Positions 16,965-25,552 of a stretch of 64,000 bases of DNA are shown here, one piece after another; the first letter of the stretch is position 1, and the number at the start of each line of letters is the position of its first letter. This stretch comes from JAEINY01 sp942490535. GTDB taxonomy: Bacteria; Bacteroidota; Bacteroidia; Bacteroidales; Marinilabiliaceae. The translations under genes were made by a program, and so were the position numbers. The stretch is taken from the NCBI GenBank assembly GCA_942490535.1, contig CALNXQ010000005.1, positions 1,488,001 through 1,552,000 on the forward strand, in the 5' to 3' direction. The notes beneath the pieces are model-generated. The model was not told the origin of the DNA. It did no database searches and saw nothing but the letters and a program-made list of their open reading frames with translations.

Positions 16965-18599
16965 ATGAAGAAATTACTACTTGTTATCACTATATATTTC
17001 TATTGTCTTTCAACCCTTTTTGCCCAATCCGATAGCATCTCCATAAACCTGAGTAGTTATGGGCAAATCGCCAATCACGAACTTCAACCTTTATGGATAC
17101 ATGCCAATGAATGGGGGAGGTTTCCACAATATGACCAGTCCTCCCTATTGTTATATGGAGGCGCCAGGTATTTCATTGTGGATAAACCCCAATTCTCATT
17201 ATCAACGGGTATTGGCGGAGTATTGAATGCGGAGTTGAATGAGAGCTTTCTGCATGAGCTTTATTTGAAGGGGAAGGCCTGGGTGTTTGATTTCTCCATT
17301 GGAAAGGAGGCTTATTCACCAACTATTTATAACGACCATTTGTCTTCCGGCTTGTTTATCACCAGTAGTAATGCCCGGCCCATACCAAAAATCAGTTTGA
17401 GTATTAATGATTACCTCCCTATCGGATTTACTAAGAATTGGGTGGAGATACGCGGTGGTATCTCACACGGTTGGCTCAATGATGATCGGGGATCAAAAAG
17501 TAATAGTGCCAATGATGTGCTTTTGCATGAGAAATTTGCCTATATGCGGCTGGGTAATGTGAAAGTACAACCCTATGCCGGTTTGATTCATTCAGCGCTC
17601 TTTGGTGGCACCCGTCCCAATGGCAATAAAATACCTGTTGATTTTTGGGCCACTTTTATGGCATCAGGATCAGCGAAAATTGGGGGGGGAGAGGAAACCA
17701 ATTCAGCCGGAGCCCACATGGGACTTTGGGATTTTGGAGTCTATTTTCCTCTGATAGATTGGAACGGGCATTTTTATTATCAGAAACCATTTGCCGACGC
17801 CTCCGGGATGAAACTACACAACGGCTATAATAAGGATCACATCATTGGCATTTCCTTGCAAAGAGGTGATAAAAAGTGGTTGTCGGGCTTCGCGCTGGAA
17901 TGGATAAAGAGCGACTATCAAAGTGGAGCCGGCATTCCCGATCCACTTTACCCGAAGGATTATAAAGATAAGAAGAAAGGACAGATTATTTGGATGCATG
18001 AGATTGAAGGTGATTATGATGATTTCATGGTCGCATTATTCAATGAGCCGTCGCCAGTTGGAGGATGGACAGAAGCATCGGTATCGCGATATTTGGAAGT
18101 GGAATTAAATGAAGGCCATAGGTATGGCGGACGGGATGATTACATGAATAATGGGATGTATTATTCTGGCTGGACCTTTCATGGTGCTTCAATGGGCACT
18201 CCACTTTATCATACAAGCTCTACTGTGAGAGCTTATGCTCCGGATCAAGTAATTCAAGACCGTGTTGTTTTTGTAAATAATCGTGTGAATGTTGTTCATG
18301 TGGGTGTTGAAGGATGGCTATCAAGTCACTTAAACTACCGTCTGAAGGGTACGTTTACGAATAATTTTGGGAGTTATGGGGAGGAATATCAGGGTGGCAG
18401 ATCCAGTTGGGTGAGGTCTGATGATTATTTATTTGGAGTGAAGAAAAAACAATATTATTTATTTGGACAGATGGAGTGGCAGTTGCCTTCATGCAATCAT
18501 TTTATAATCAGTGGTGCCATTGGGTATGATTTTGGTGATTTGTACCATTCTTTGGGAGGACGAATTGGATTAGTTTATCAGCCACAACTAAAATGGTAA
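16965..18599 (+). CDS. Capsule assembly Wzi family outer-membrane protein
   Basis: 544 residues from the ATG at 16965, which directly begins a signal peptide (MKKLLLVITIYFYCLSTLFAQ); the longer frame from 16908 would bury it. The body is rich in alternating aromatic and glycine residues typical of an outer-membrane beta-barrel. The N-terminal SSYGQIANHELQPLWIHANEWGRFP and RGGISHGWLNDDR segments are typical of Bacteroidota Wzi-like capsule assembly proteins. Wzi is an outer-membrane lectin that anchors capsular polysaccharide at the surface. Its location just before the polyprenyl sugar transferase supports a role in surface glycan attachment. Confidence 0.85.
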   Translation: MKKLLLVITIYFYCLSTLFAQSDSISINLSSYGQIANHELQPLWIHANEWGRFPQYDQSSLLLYGGARYFIVDKPQFSLSTGIGGVLNAELNESFLHELYLKGKAWVFDFSIGKEAYSPTIYNDHLSSGLFITSSNARPIPKISLSINDYLPIGFTKNWVEIRGGISHGWLNDDRGSKSNSANDVLLHEKFAYMRLGNVKVQPYAGLIHSALFGGTRPNGNKIPVDFWATFMASGSAKIGGGEETNSAGAHMGLWDFGVYFPLIDWNGHFYYQKPFADASGMKLHNGYNKDHIIGISLQRGDKKWLSGFALEWIKSDYQSGAGIPDPLYPKDYKDKKKGQIIWMHEIEGDYDDFMVALFNEPSPVGGWTEASVSRYLEVELNEGHRYGGRDDYMNNGMYYSGWTFHGASMGTPLYHTSSTVRAYAPDQVIQDRVVFVNNRVNVVHVGVEGWLSSHLNYRLKGTFTNNFGSYGEEYQGGRSSWVRSDDYLFGVKKKQYYLFGQMEWQLPSCNHFIISGAIGYDFGDLYHSLGGRIGLVYQPQLKW

Positions 18600-18696
18600 A
18601 TTATTCCTGGAAGTCCTGGCATTGATAAGCAGTGGTTTTCTACTAGCCTATCTTAAGATGAAAAGGGCGATCATTTTTTTACTTTAACTTAATTTT

Positions 18697-18704
18697 TAAA
18701 TTTG
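18697..18704 (+). promoter_or_regulatory. -7-like promoter element
   Basis: TAAATTTG matches TAnnTTTG and lies 24 bp before the sugar transferase start at 18728. Confidence 0.35.
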
Positions 18705-18727
18705 CATCCAACTACAATAGGCCTGAA

Positions 18728-20125
18728 ATGTTAAGAGAGAAAGAAAAAGTTGTAAAGAATACCATTGCATTGGTGGATGTTATTATTGCCTGGTTTTCAT
18801 TTAATCTGGCATTATATATTCATTTTAAGCAGTTTACCTTTGTTAATAATAAGGATTCAATCATATTGCATCTGCTGATATTGGGTATCTGGTGGATGTT
18901 GTCCAAGGCACTTCGGTTAAATGAATTGTATCGCAGTCGTCCATACTCTGTCGTCCTGTTTAATGTAGTGGGAGCTTCGGTATTGGGAGCTGGTCTTTTA
19001 GGATTATCAGTTTTTGTATTCAATTTGTATTACATTGGTTTGACACCCATTGTTTATTTTGGTGCCATTGTTACGATTTTAACCTTCATAGAGAAGGTGT
19101 TGATCTACTCCTATATGAAAGGAGCCCGCCGCAAAGGATTGAATTCCCGAACCATTTTAATTGTCGGTGATAAATCCGCGTCTACTTTTATTAGTCAGAT
19201 TGTTAAGAACAAAGAATGGGGCTATCGCATTGCCGGTATTATAGGGGACGATGATTTGCGGAAGAAGCATGAGCATACCGCTCCTTTTTTGGATGAAGAT
19301 TCAGATATTGATAAAATTCTGGCGGAGAAAACCATCGACGAGGTGATCTATTGCCAGGAGAAGGCCAGGATGGAAGAGATCATGAGTTTGTTGACCAGTT
19401 GCAATGAAGTGGGGGTTATCTTTCGGATGTCGTCTCCGTTTTTCAATATGTTTACCAATAAAACACATGTGCACTATTTCGATACGACCCCGGTGTTGAC
19501 CATTTCCAATACACCAATGGATTACTTGTCCTTGAAGGCAAAAACTCTTTTTGATGCCATTGTATCATTTGGAATCATTACCTTTTTTTCACCGCTATTC
19601 CTGGGATTGGCTTTGGCCATTAAACTAAGCTCAAAAGGACCTGTTTTCTTTAAACAGAAACGGGTGGGTTTGCGTGGGCGTAAATTTTGGGTTTACAAGT
19701 TCAGAACCATGGTTACCAATGCCGAGGAATTGAAAGCCGATTTGATGGCCGAAAATGAAATGGATGGTCCTGTGTTTAAAATGACGCGTGATCCCAGAAT
19801 TACTGGAGTAGGTCATTTTCTGAGAAAAACCAGTCTGGATGAATTACCGCAGTTTTTTAATGTGTTGATGGGTGACATGTCCATTGTAGGGCCTCGTCCT
19901 CCTGTACCTGAGGAGGTCAAAGAGTATGAGCGCTGGCAAATTAGACGCTTATCCATGAAACCGGGTATTACTTGTGTCTGGCAGGTGTCTGCCTCGCGCA
20001 ATGATGTCTCCTTTGAAGAATGGATGCGTATGGATTTAGAATACATTGATAGTTGGTCGCTGAAATTGGATTTCATCATTGTCTTGAAAACCATTCGTAC
20101 CATGTTGCGTGCCGACGGTAGATAG
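18728..20125 (+). CDS. Polyprenyl-phosphate sugar phosphotransferase (WcaJ/WbaP-like)
   Basis: 465 residues. Four hydrophobic segments in the first 130 residues, a nucleotide-binding-like central domain (ILIVGDKSASTFISQI), a fifth membrane segment near 280-300, and a C-terminal bacterial sugar transferase domain are visible. Catalytic-domain hallmarks are KQKRVGLRGRKFWVYKFRTM, RDPRITGVGHFLRKTSLDELPQ, NVLMGDMSIVGPRPP and KPGITCVWQVSASR. It transfers a sugar-1-phosphate from a nucleotide sugar to undecaprenyl phosphate, starting the lipid-linked repeat unit at the inner membrane. The substrate sugar cannot be read directly. Confidence 0.93.
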   Translation: MLREKEKVVKNTIALVDVIIAWFSFNLALYIHFKQFTFVNNKDSIILHLLILGIWWMLSKALRLNELYRSRPYSVVLFNVVGASVLGAGLLGLSVFVFNLYYIGLTPIVYFGAIVTILTFIEKVLIYSYMKGARRKGLNSRTILIVGDKSASTFISQIVKNKEWGYRIAGIIGDDDLRKKHEHTAPFLDEDSDIDKILAEKTIDEVIYCQEKARMEEIMSLLTSCNEVGVIFRMSSPFFNMFTNKTHVHYFDTTPVLTISNTPMDYLSLKAKTLFDAIVSFGIITFFSPLFLGLALAIKLSSKGPVFFKQKRVGLRGRKFWVYKFRTMVTNAEELKADLMAENEMDGPVFKMTRDPRITGVGHFLRKTSLDELPQFFNVLMGDMSIVGPRPPVPEEVKEYERWQIRRLSMKPGITCVWQVSASRNDVSFEEWMRMDLEYIDSWSLKLDFIIVLKTIRTMLRADGR

Positions 20126-20195
20126 AGATCAGTGTGTGGTTGTGTAAGTTTTTTTACCTGGAGTGCTCGGATGATAATGATATAAATTGATTGTG

Positions 20196-20981
20196 ATGAA
20201 TAGATATATTTGGCTTATTCTTTCTGTCTTTATAGTTCAGGCATGTTCTACCCGACCCAAAGTGCCCGGGGAGTTTCCTAATGAAAAGGAGATGGCAAGG
20301 TTATTAGCTGATATTTATATAGCTGAAGGGGCCATTAATAATTCAGGTTTTTATGCTGGTAAGGCCGATGGCGAAATACCAGGTTATTATCGCTTTGTGC
20401 TTGATAAGCACAATTTGACCAAGCAAGAGTTTGATACGGTTGTTAGTTGGTATACTTCACATCCAAAATTATTCACGGAAGTATATGACGACGTGATATC
20501 CATTTTGAGTGAGCAGGAAGGGTTAATTACCAGTGATCTCAGTAAGATGGATAGTCTAATGGTTCCCGAATTAGCGGAGGAAGAGGATTTGTGGAAAGGG
20601 CGTCGATATTTTAAGATCCCACTGTCTGAAACCGATTCCATGGATATCCGAATTCCGTTTTCCATAGCCATTGATTCATTGCAAGGGGGGGTATTTTCAC
20701 TTCGGGCCAACTATCAATTTAAAAAGGAAGATGTGTTGGATGAGGCCCGGCTCCGGATGATTGTCTGTTATGCGGATAGCACCCGGGATACCATCGATTC
20801 AAAGATTAGTAAATCCTTTAAAGGAGCCATTGGAAGTAAATCGTACAATGCCAAGGCGGATAAAATATTAGTGTCCATTGAAGGGTTGCTGTTTGATCAT
20901 GATACATCTAAAGTGGCTGAAGTAGAAATTCGTGGTGTTAAATTGAATTATCTTCCCCCCATGGAAGAATTACACAGGTAA
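20196..20981 (+). CDS. DUF4296 lipoprotein
   Basis: 261 residues from ATG 20196; the TTG/GTG codons just upstream add nothing. The N-terminus MNRYIWLILSVFIVQACS is a lipoprotein signal with a lipobox ending in Cys17. FPNEKEMARLLADIYIAEGAINNSG is the DUF4296 core found throughout Bacteroidota. Its biochemical function is unknown. The next gene begins after 3 bp and cysQ follows that by another 3 bp, so these three form a compact operon. Confidence 0.85.
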   Translation: MNRYIWLILSVFIVQACSTRPKVPGEFPNEKEMARLLADIYIAEGAINNSGFYAGKADGEIPGYYRFVLDKHNLTKQEFDTVVSWYTSHPKLFTEVYDDVISILSEQEGLITSDLSKMDSLMVPELAEEEDLWKGRRYFKIPLSETDSMDIRIPFSIAIDSLQGGVFSLRANYQFKKEDVLDEARLRMIVCYADSTRDTIDSKISKSFKGAIGSKSYNAKADKILVSIEGLLFDHDTSKVAEVEIRGVKLNYLPPMEELHR

Positions 20982-20984
20982 AGG

Positions 20985-21578
20985 ATGCGAAAAGTTGGTG
21001 CGCATTACTATTTAAGACCGGATGGAAGTTGGGGAAAACGACCGGTTATCACCATTGATAGTGAAGGAAGCATTCTATCTGTTAAGGAAATGGGTGATGA
21101 TTTTAGAGAAGAGCCGGGATTGGAATTCTTCAGTGGAGTCATTATTCCCGGTTTTGTGGAAAACTGGCAGGTATATAACCTGAAGGAGGAATCCTTTCAG
21201 CAACAATGTAAAAAAGCACTGATAGGCGGAACCCTGAAAGTTGCAATCCATGAAAACCAGCAGTCCGATGTTTCTCCTCTTTTTAGAAATAATTTGGACA
21301 TTCATGTTGTGAGATCTGATTCCACTAACCAACTTACAAAAAACTATCAATCAGCCTGGGATGCCATTCAAGAGGATTGGAAGCGTCATTTAAAATCCTT
21401 CGATCTGGCGAAATCACTTGTGAATCATACCAGCAGAATGGCTGCTACAGTCGGAATGGATTGTAATTGGGGCATGATCCAAAAATATGCACAGCCAGGA
21501 TTATTGTTGCTTCAGAAGGTAGATTGGACTACATTTACGTTAACAGAGCACTCCTCTGTTCGTATTCTTAATCGTTAG
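20985..21578 (+). CDS. Short protein resembling the N-terminus of Bacteroidota amidohydrolase-like proteins
   Basis: 197 residues. The opening MRKVGAHYYLRPDGSW, then VITIDSEGSILSV and FFSGVIIPGFVENWQVYNL, resembles the small beta domain and first strand of amidohydrolase-superfamily proteins that often sit beside DUF4296 genes. The metal-binding HxH that normally follows the GFV segment is absent (VENWQVY), and the barrel is missing because the protein ends at 197 residues. It is therefore unlikely to be a working hydrolase. It is packed 3 bp from both neighbours and has no internal stop, so it is probably expressed. Confidence 0.6.
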   Translation: MRKVGAHYYLRPDGSWGKRPVITIDSEGSILSVKEMGDDFREEPGLEFFSGVIIPGFVENWQVYNLKEESFQQQCKKALIGGTLKVAIHENQQSDVSPLFRNNLDIHVVRSDSTNQLTKNYQSAWDAIQEDWKRHLKSFDLAKSLVNHTSRMAATVGMDCNWGMIQKYAQPGLLLLQKVDWTTFTLTEHSSVRILNR

Positions 21579-21581
21579 AAA

Positions 21582-22418
21582 ATGCTCGATCATACAAAAA
21601 TTGCGATTTTAGCTGCCATTGAGGGGGCGCGGGAAATTATGAGTGTGTATGCCAAAGATGACTTTGGTGTGCAGCTTAAGAGTGATGAATCGCCGCTTAC
21701 GGAAGCTGATTTAAGAAGTAATAAGGTCATTGAAGCGCACCTTTCAGTAACAAATATTCCTATTTTAAGTGAAGAGGGTGCAGAGATCAACTATGAAGAC
21801 AGGAAAAACTGGACACAGCTTTGGATTGTGGATCCTCTCGACGGCACCAAAGAATTTGTGAAACGCAATGGCGAGTTTACTGTTAACATTGCCTTAGCCA
21901 AACAGTCCTATCCTGTGATGGGTGTTATATTTGCACCTGTTTTAGGATGCTTGTATTGGGGGGATCAATCCGGTGCCTTCAAATCACAATTGCCTGTTGA
22001 CTGGATAGCCATCTCAACCAAAACTATCATTGCTGAAATGGACGTCCTACGTTTGCCAAATCCCTTACCTGCAATAACGACCATGGTTGCCAGTAAAAGT
22101 CACTTTACAAAAGAGACGGCCGAATACATTGAGTTGTTAAAAGAAAAGGAGCGGGAGATCGAGCTGGTGTCCAGGGGAAGTGCTTTAAAAATGTGCTTGG
22201 TAGCGGAAGGGCTAGCCCAACTTTATCCCCGATTGGGCCCTACTATGGAGTGGGATACGGCTGCTGGTCAGGCCATCATTGAAGCTGCTGGAGGACACCT
22301 ATTCGATTGGGGTACAAAAAAAAGAATGCACTATAACCGGCCTGAGTTACGAAATGGCTGGTTTTTGTGCGTGGGTAAAGGGATCGACCCGCATGACTAT
22401 TGGTTATTGGATGAATGA
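21582..22418 (+). CDS. cysQ: 3'(2'),5'-bisphosphate nucleotidase CysQ
   Basis: 278 residues, inositol monophosphatase superfamily. It removes the 3' phosphate of PAP, a by-product of sulfate assimilation and other sulfotransfer. Metal-binding signatures visible are SEEGAEI near residue 64, WIVDPLDGTKEFVKRNGEFTVNIAL near 83-107, and WDTAAGQAIIEAAGG near 223-237. It is the last gene of a three-gene run with the DUF4296 lipoprotein. Confidence 0.92.
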   Translation: MLDHTKIAILAAIEGAREIMSVYAKDDFGVQLKSDESPLTEADLRSNKVIEAHLSVTNIPILSEEGAEINYEDRKNWTQLWIVDPLDGTKEFVKRNGEFTVNIALAKQSYPVMGVIFAPVLGCLYWGDQSGAFKSQLPVDWIAISTKTIIAEMDVLRLPNPLPAITTMVASKSHFTKETAEYIELLKEKEREIELVSRGSALKMCLVAEGLAQLYPRLGPTMEWDTAAGQAIIEAAGGHLFDWGTKKRMHYNRPELRNGWFLCVGKGIDPHDYWLLDE

Positions 22419-22528
22419 ATATAACCAATACCGCCCTTAATGCAGAGAATTGTAAAAACCATGCGTTAAAGAATGATAAATTGTTACATAATTCAAAAGT
22501 TATCATCCGCTTAACCCCAGGAATTTTT

Positions 22529-22536
22529 TATCTTTG
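22529..22536 (+). promoter_or_regulatory. -7-like promoter element for pgk
   Basis: TATCTTTG matches TAnnTTTG, 37 bp upstream of the pgk ATG. No strong -33 TTG was seen. Confidence 0.45.
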
Positions 22537-22573
22537 TGTCTAATTGTTGAATAATTAATAAATCACTATTCCA

Positions 22574-23749
22574 ATGGCTGCAATTGACAGTTTTAATTTC
22601 TCAGGAAAAAAGGCCATCATCCGCGTGGATTTTAACGTGCCTTTGAACGATAAATTTGAAATTACCGATGATACCCGCATCCGTGCGGCAGTACCCACTA
22701 TTCAGAAGATCTTGAAAGATGGCGGTGCTGTGATTTTGATGTCTCACCTGGGGCGTCCGAAAGATGCTTTCGATGAAAAATTCTCATTGAAGCATATCGT
22801 GGCGAGCTTATCTTCCACTTTAGGTGTTGATGTTAAATTTGCGCCGGACTGTATTGGTGATGAGGTGAAAGCAATGACTGCCGACCTGAAATCTGGTGAA
22901 GTATTGTTATTGGAGAACCTGCGTTTCCATGTGGAAGAGAAAAAAGGAGATGAAGGTTTCGCTAAGCAATTGGCCGAATTAGCTGATGTATATGTGAACG
23001 ATGCATTTGGTACCGCTCACCGTGCGCATGCTTCCACCACAATCATTGCCAAGTTCATGGACAATAAAATGGCCGGTTACTTGTTGGATAAGGAGATTAA
23101 ATTCCTGGGCGATACTGTTGAAAATGCGGAGAAACCATTTGTAGCCATCGTAGGTGGTGCAAAAGTATCGGGTAAGCTGGAAGTATTAAAAACATTAATC
23201 CAAAAAGTGGATACCATCTTGATAGGTGGTGGAATGGCCTATACCTTCCTGAAAGCTCAGGGACATGAAATCGGAAACTCATTGGTGGAAGAGGATTTGG
23301 TTGAAACGGCTAAACAGATTTTGATCGATGCTGAGAAAAACGGTGTTAACTTCATGTTACCAGTTGATAACCTGGCTGCTGATAAGTTTGACAACGATGC
23401 AGATATTCTGGAAGTAGGCGTGGAGATTCCTGCTGGTCGTATGGCGTTGGACGTGGGACCTAAAACGGCTGCAGCTTATTCTGCTGAAATTCTAAAAGCG
23501 AAAACAGTGGTTTGGAATGGCCCGATGGGATGTTTCGAGATGCCAAATTTCGCGAAAGGTACGTTTACCGTTTGTCAGGCTGTAGCTGATTCTGCTGCGG
23601 TATCTATTATTGGTGGTGGTGATTCCGTTTCTGCTGTGAATAAGAGTGGATTAGCTGACAAGATGAGCCACATCTCTACGGGTGGTGGTGCTTCATTGGA
23701 ATTCCTGGAAGGAAAAGTGTTACCAGGGGTAGCAGCACTTAAAGAGTAA
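22574..23749 (+). CDS. pgk: phosphoglycerate kinase
   Basis: 391 residues, normal for bacterial PGK. It transfers phosphate between 1,3-bisphosphoglycerate and ADP in glycolysis. Visible motifs are IIRVDFNVPL near 15-24, SHLGRPKD near 59-66, the hinge region VNDAFGTAHRAHAST near 140-154, VVWNGPMGCFEM near 315, and GGGDSVSAV near 352. It stands alone between a promoter-like TATCTTTG and a strong terminator, so it is probably monocistronic. Codon use and higher GC than the rhamnose genes fit a highly expressed core gene. Confidence 0.98.
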   Translation: MAAIDSFNFSGKKAIIRVDFNVPLNDKFEITDDTRIRAAVPTIQKILKDGGAVILMSHLGRPKDAFDEKFSLKHIVASLSSTLGVDVKFAPDCIGDEVKAMTADLKSGEVLLLENLRFHVEEKKGDEGFAKQLAELADVYVNDAFGTAHRAHASTTIIAKFMDNKMAGYLLDKEIKFLGDTVENAEKPFVAIVGGAKVSGKLEVLKTLIQKVDTILIGGGMAYTFLKAQGHEIGNSLVEEDLVETAKQILIDAEKNGVNFMLPVDNLAADKFDNDADILEVGVEIPAGRMALDVGPKTAAAYSAEILKAKTVVWNGPMGCFEMPNFAKGTFTVCQAVADSAAVSIIGGGDSVSAVNKSGLADKMSHISTGGGASLEFLEGKVLPGVAALKE

Positions 23750-23771
23750 TCCTTGGGATAAGATATTTTCA

Positions 23772-23801
23772 AAGCCTGTCGCTTTTGACAGGCTTTTTTT
23801 T
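23772..23801 (+). terminator. Rho-independent terminator of pgk
   Basis: AAGCCTGTC and GACAGGCTT form a perfect 9-bp stem with a GCTTTT loop, followed by a run of eight or more T. Confidence 0.9.
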
Positions 23802-23822
23802 ATGCCTCATTTTTCGAAATTG

Positions 23823-23830
23823 TATCTTTG
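23823..23830 (+). promoter_or_regulatory. -7-like promoter element for waaA
   Basis: TATCTTTG matches TAnnTTTG, 37 bp upstream of the waaA start and just after the pgk terminator. Confidence 0.45.
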
Positions 23831-23867
23831 TTTTTACATTTAAACAACTTAATGGATCTTGTAATTT

Positions 23868-25094
23868 ATGATTACGCTACTATATAATTTGGGAATTCGT
23901 TTGTATTCGTTGGTTTTGATACTGGTTTCGCCATTTAATACAAAAGCAAAATTGCTTCGTGAGGGGCGGCGAAACACCTTACGCCAGTTAGCCGGTATTA
24001 CATTTGAAGAACCCGTGGTGTGGGTGCATGCCGCCAGCCTGGGGGAGTTTGAGCAGGGGCGTCCCATTATTGAAGCCATTAAAAAAGAACATCCTCATTA
24101 TAAGGTGGTGTTATCTTTTTTCTCTCCTTCCGGATTTGAGATCCGGAAGAATTACGATTTGGCCGATTGGGTGTGTTACCTTCCTGCGGATACTAAGCGT
24201 TATGCCCGTCGGTTTATTGAAGCCATTCAACCTGAAAAAGTATTTTTCATTAAATATGAGTTCTGGTACCATTATCTGACTTATCTAAAAAAGAAATCCA
24301 TACCTGTATATGGGGTGTCCACTATCTTTCGGCGCGAGCAGACCTTTTTTAAAGGCTACGGACTCTGGTTTCGGAAGATGCTCGCTTGCTTTGAAAAGTT
24401 TTATGTACAGGATGAAGTTTCCGGAGCATTATTGACGGAGATTGGTTTTACCAATTATGCGGTGGCAGGCGATACCCGTTTTGACCGGGTGAGTGATATT
24501 GCCAAAGCATCGGCTGATGTGGAATTGGCCCGACGGTTTGTCGATGGTGCTGATAAGGTCATTGTGGCGGGGAGTACCTGGGGACCCGATGAAGATATCC
24601 TCATTGATTATCTTCATAATGAAGGTAAGAATGTAAAACTCATCATTGCCCCGCATGAGATACACGATGAGCATATCCGTCAAATTGAATCTAAGTTGAA
24701 AGTGCATTTCTTCACCTATGCCAATCCTCCTGCCGATCCTCAAAATTTCCAGGTGATGATTGTGAATACCATGGGTATGTTATCGGCCATTTATAAGTAT
24801 GGACAAGTGGCCTATATTGGCGGGGGATTTGGAAGAGGGATTCACAATACACTGGAGGCTGCTACTTATGGTATGCCCGTCTTTTTTGGTCCCAATTATC
24901 GGAAGTTTAAAGAAGCTCGCGATCTGATTGAGAGAGAAGCTGCCTTTTCGATTAATGCCAAGGACGCCTTTAGTCAACAGATGAATAAAATATGGTCGGA
25001 TAAAAAGTATCTGGAATCGTTGTCGAAAAATGCCGGGAAATATGTTGCCGAGATGTGTGGAGCTACCCGTTTGATTATGGAAGAGGCTTTTTAA
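23868..25094 (+). CDS. waaA: 3-deoxy-D-manno-octulosonic acid (Kdo) transferase
   Basis: 408 residues. It adds Kdo to lipid IV-A at the cytoplasmic face of the inner membrane. An N-terminal hydrophobic anchor (ITLLYNLGIRLYSLVLILVSPF) is followed by WVHAASLGEFEQGRPIIEAIK near 52-72, whose Glu is the family's catalytic base. The C-terminal domain has VIVAGSTWGPDEDILIDYL near 226-244 and YIGGGFGRGIHNTLEAATYGMPVFFGPNY near 315-343. It is bounded by terminators on both sides, indicating a single-gene unit. Confidence 0.96.
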   Translation: MITLLYNLGIRLYSLVLILVSPFNTKAKLLREGRRNTLRQLAGITFEEPVVWVHAASLGEFEQGRPIIEAIKKEHPHYKVVLSFFSPSGFEIRKNYDLADWVCYLPADTKRYARRFIEAIQPEKVFFIKYEFWYHYLTYLKKKSIPVYGVSTIFRREQTFFKGYGLWFRKMLACFEKFYVQDEVSGALLTEIGFTNYAVAGDTRFDRVSDIAKASADVELARRFVDGADKVIVAGSTWGPDEDILIDYLHNEGKNVKLIIAPHEIHDEHIRQIESKLKVHFFTYANPPADPQNFQVMIVNTMGMLSAIYKYGQVAYIGGGFGRGIHNTLEAATYGMPVFFGPNYRKFKEARDLIEREAAFSINAKDAFSQQMNKIWSDKKYLESLSKNAGKYVAEMCGATRLIMEEAF

Positions 25095-25117
25095 GGGAAA
25101 ATATCATGTAGATGACA

Positions 25118-25151
25118 AACCGGAATTTCAACGAAGTTCCGGTTGTTTTTT
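25118..25151 (+). terminator. Rho-independent terminator of waaA
   Basis: AACCGGAA and TTCCGGTT form an 8-bp stem, followed by G then a T-rich tract. Confidence 0.8.
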
Positions 25152-25415
25152 AAGCGGGAAATGTGTTTGTCAACATTTCTTAATAGCGTGTTGATAACAT
25201 TCCAAAAATTGGAAAGTAAATGCACTAAATGTATCTTCCATGTTTCTCAAATGGGGTTATAATAATTCGTTTTTGTAGTCGTAGTAAGGGGTTTCCTGTG
25301 TAAAAATGAGGGCTGCTAATAATTTTAATAAATGGCTGAAAATTTTCTTTTTGGAAAACATTTCTCTTTTTTTGAAAATGCAATGAATTGAATATTAAGA
25401 GATAGGAGGTTTGAA

Positions 25416-25460
25416 ATGGATAACTTAGAGGTGTTGTTGATAAGTATTGGTTGTTCGTAA
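25416..25460 (+). CDS. Possible 14-residue leader peptide upstream of nrdJ
   Basis: An AGGAGG sequence at 25404-25409, unusually strong for this phylum, stands six bases ahead of an ATG that opens a 14-codon frame (MDNLEVLLISIGCS) ending in TAA at 25458-25460. The stop is followed by AGGAG. It may be chance; no pausing motif specific to nucleotides or B12 is evident. Confidence 0.2.
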   Translation: MDNLEVLLISIGCS

Positions 25461-25552
25461 AGGAGAGCTTTCATACCTTGCAATCGGAAAAAATAATCAA
25501 GCTGAAAAGAGTAAAATCCGTTTTATCAACACATTAAAAATAGAGAGGCAAC

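Larger units (their letters stand above)
25095..25552. promoter_or_regulatory. Intergenic region upstream of nrdJ with three DnaA-box-like motifs
   Basis: 458 bp. After the waaA terminator it contains TTATCAACA (or its complement TGTTGATAA) at 25189-25197, 25435-25443 and 25523-25531. These resemble the DnaA box TTATCCACA with one change. No adenosylcobalamin riboswitch B12-box pattern was seen by eye. A possible 14-codon leader frame lies at 25416-25460. Confidence 0.5.

Noticed and set aside
25095..25552. Adenosylcobalamin riboswitch upstream of the B12-dependent reductase
   Set aside because: No B12-box-like consensus or the expected multi-stem arrangement was seen by eye. A covariance search could still change this.
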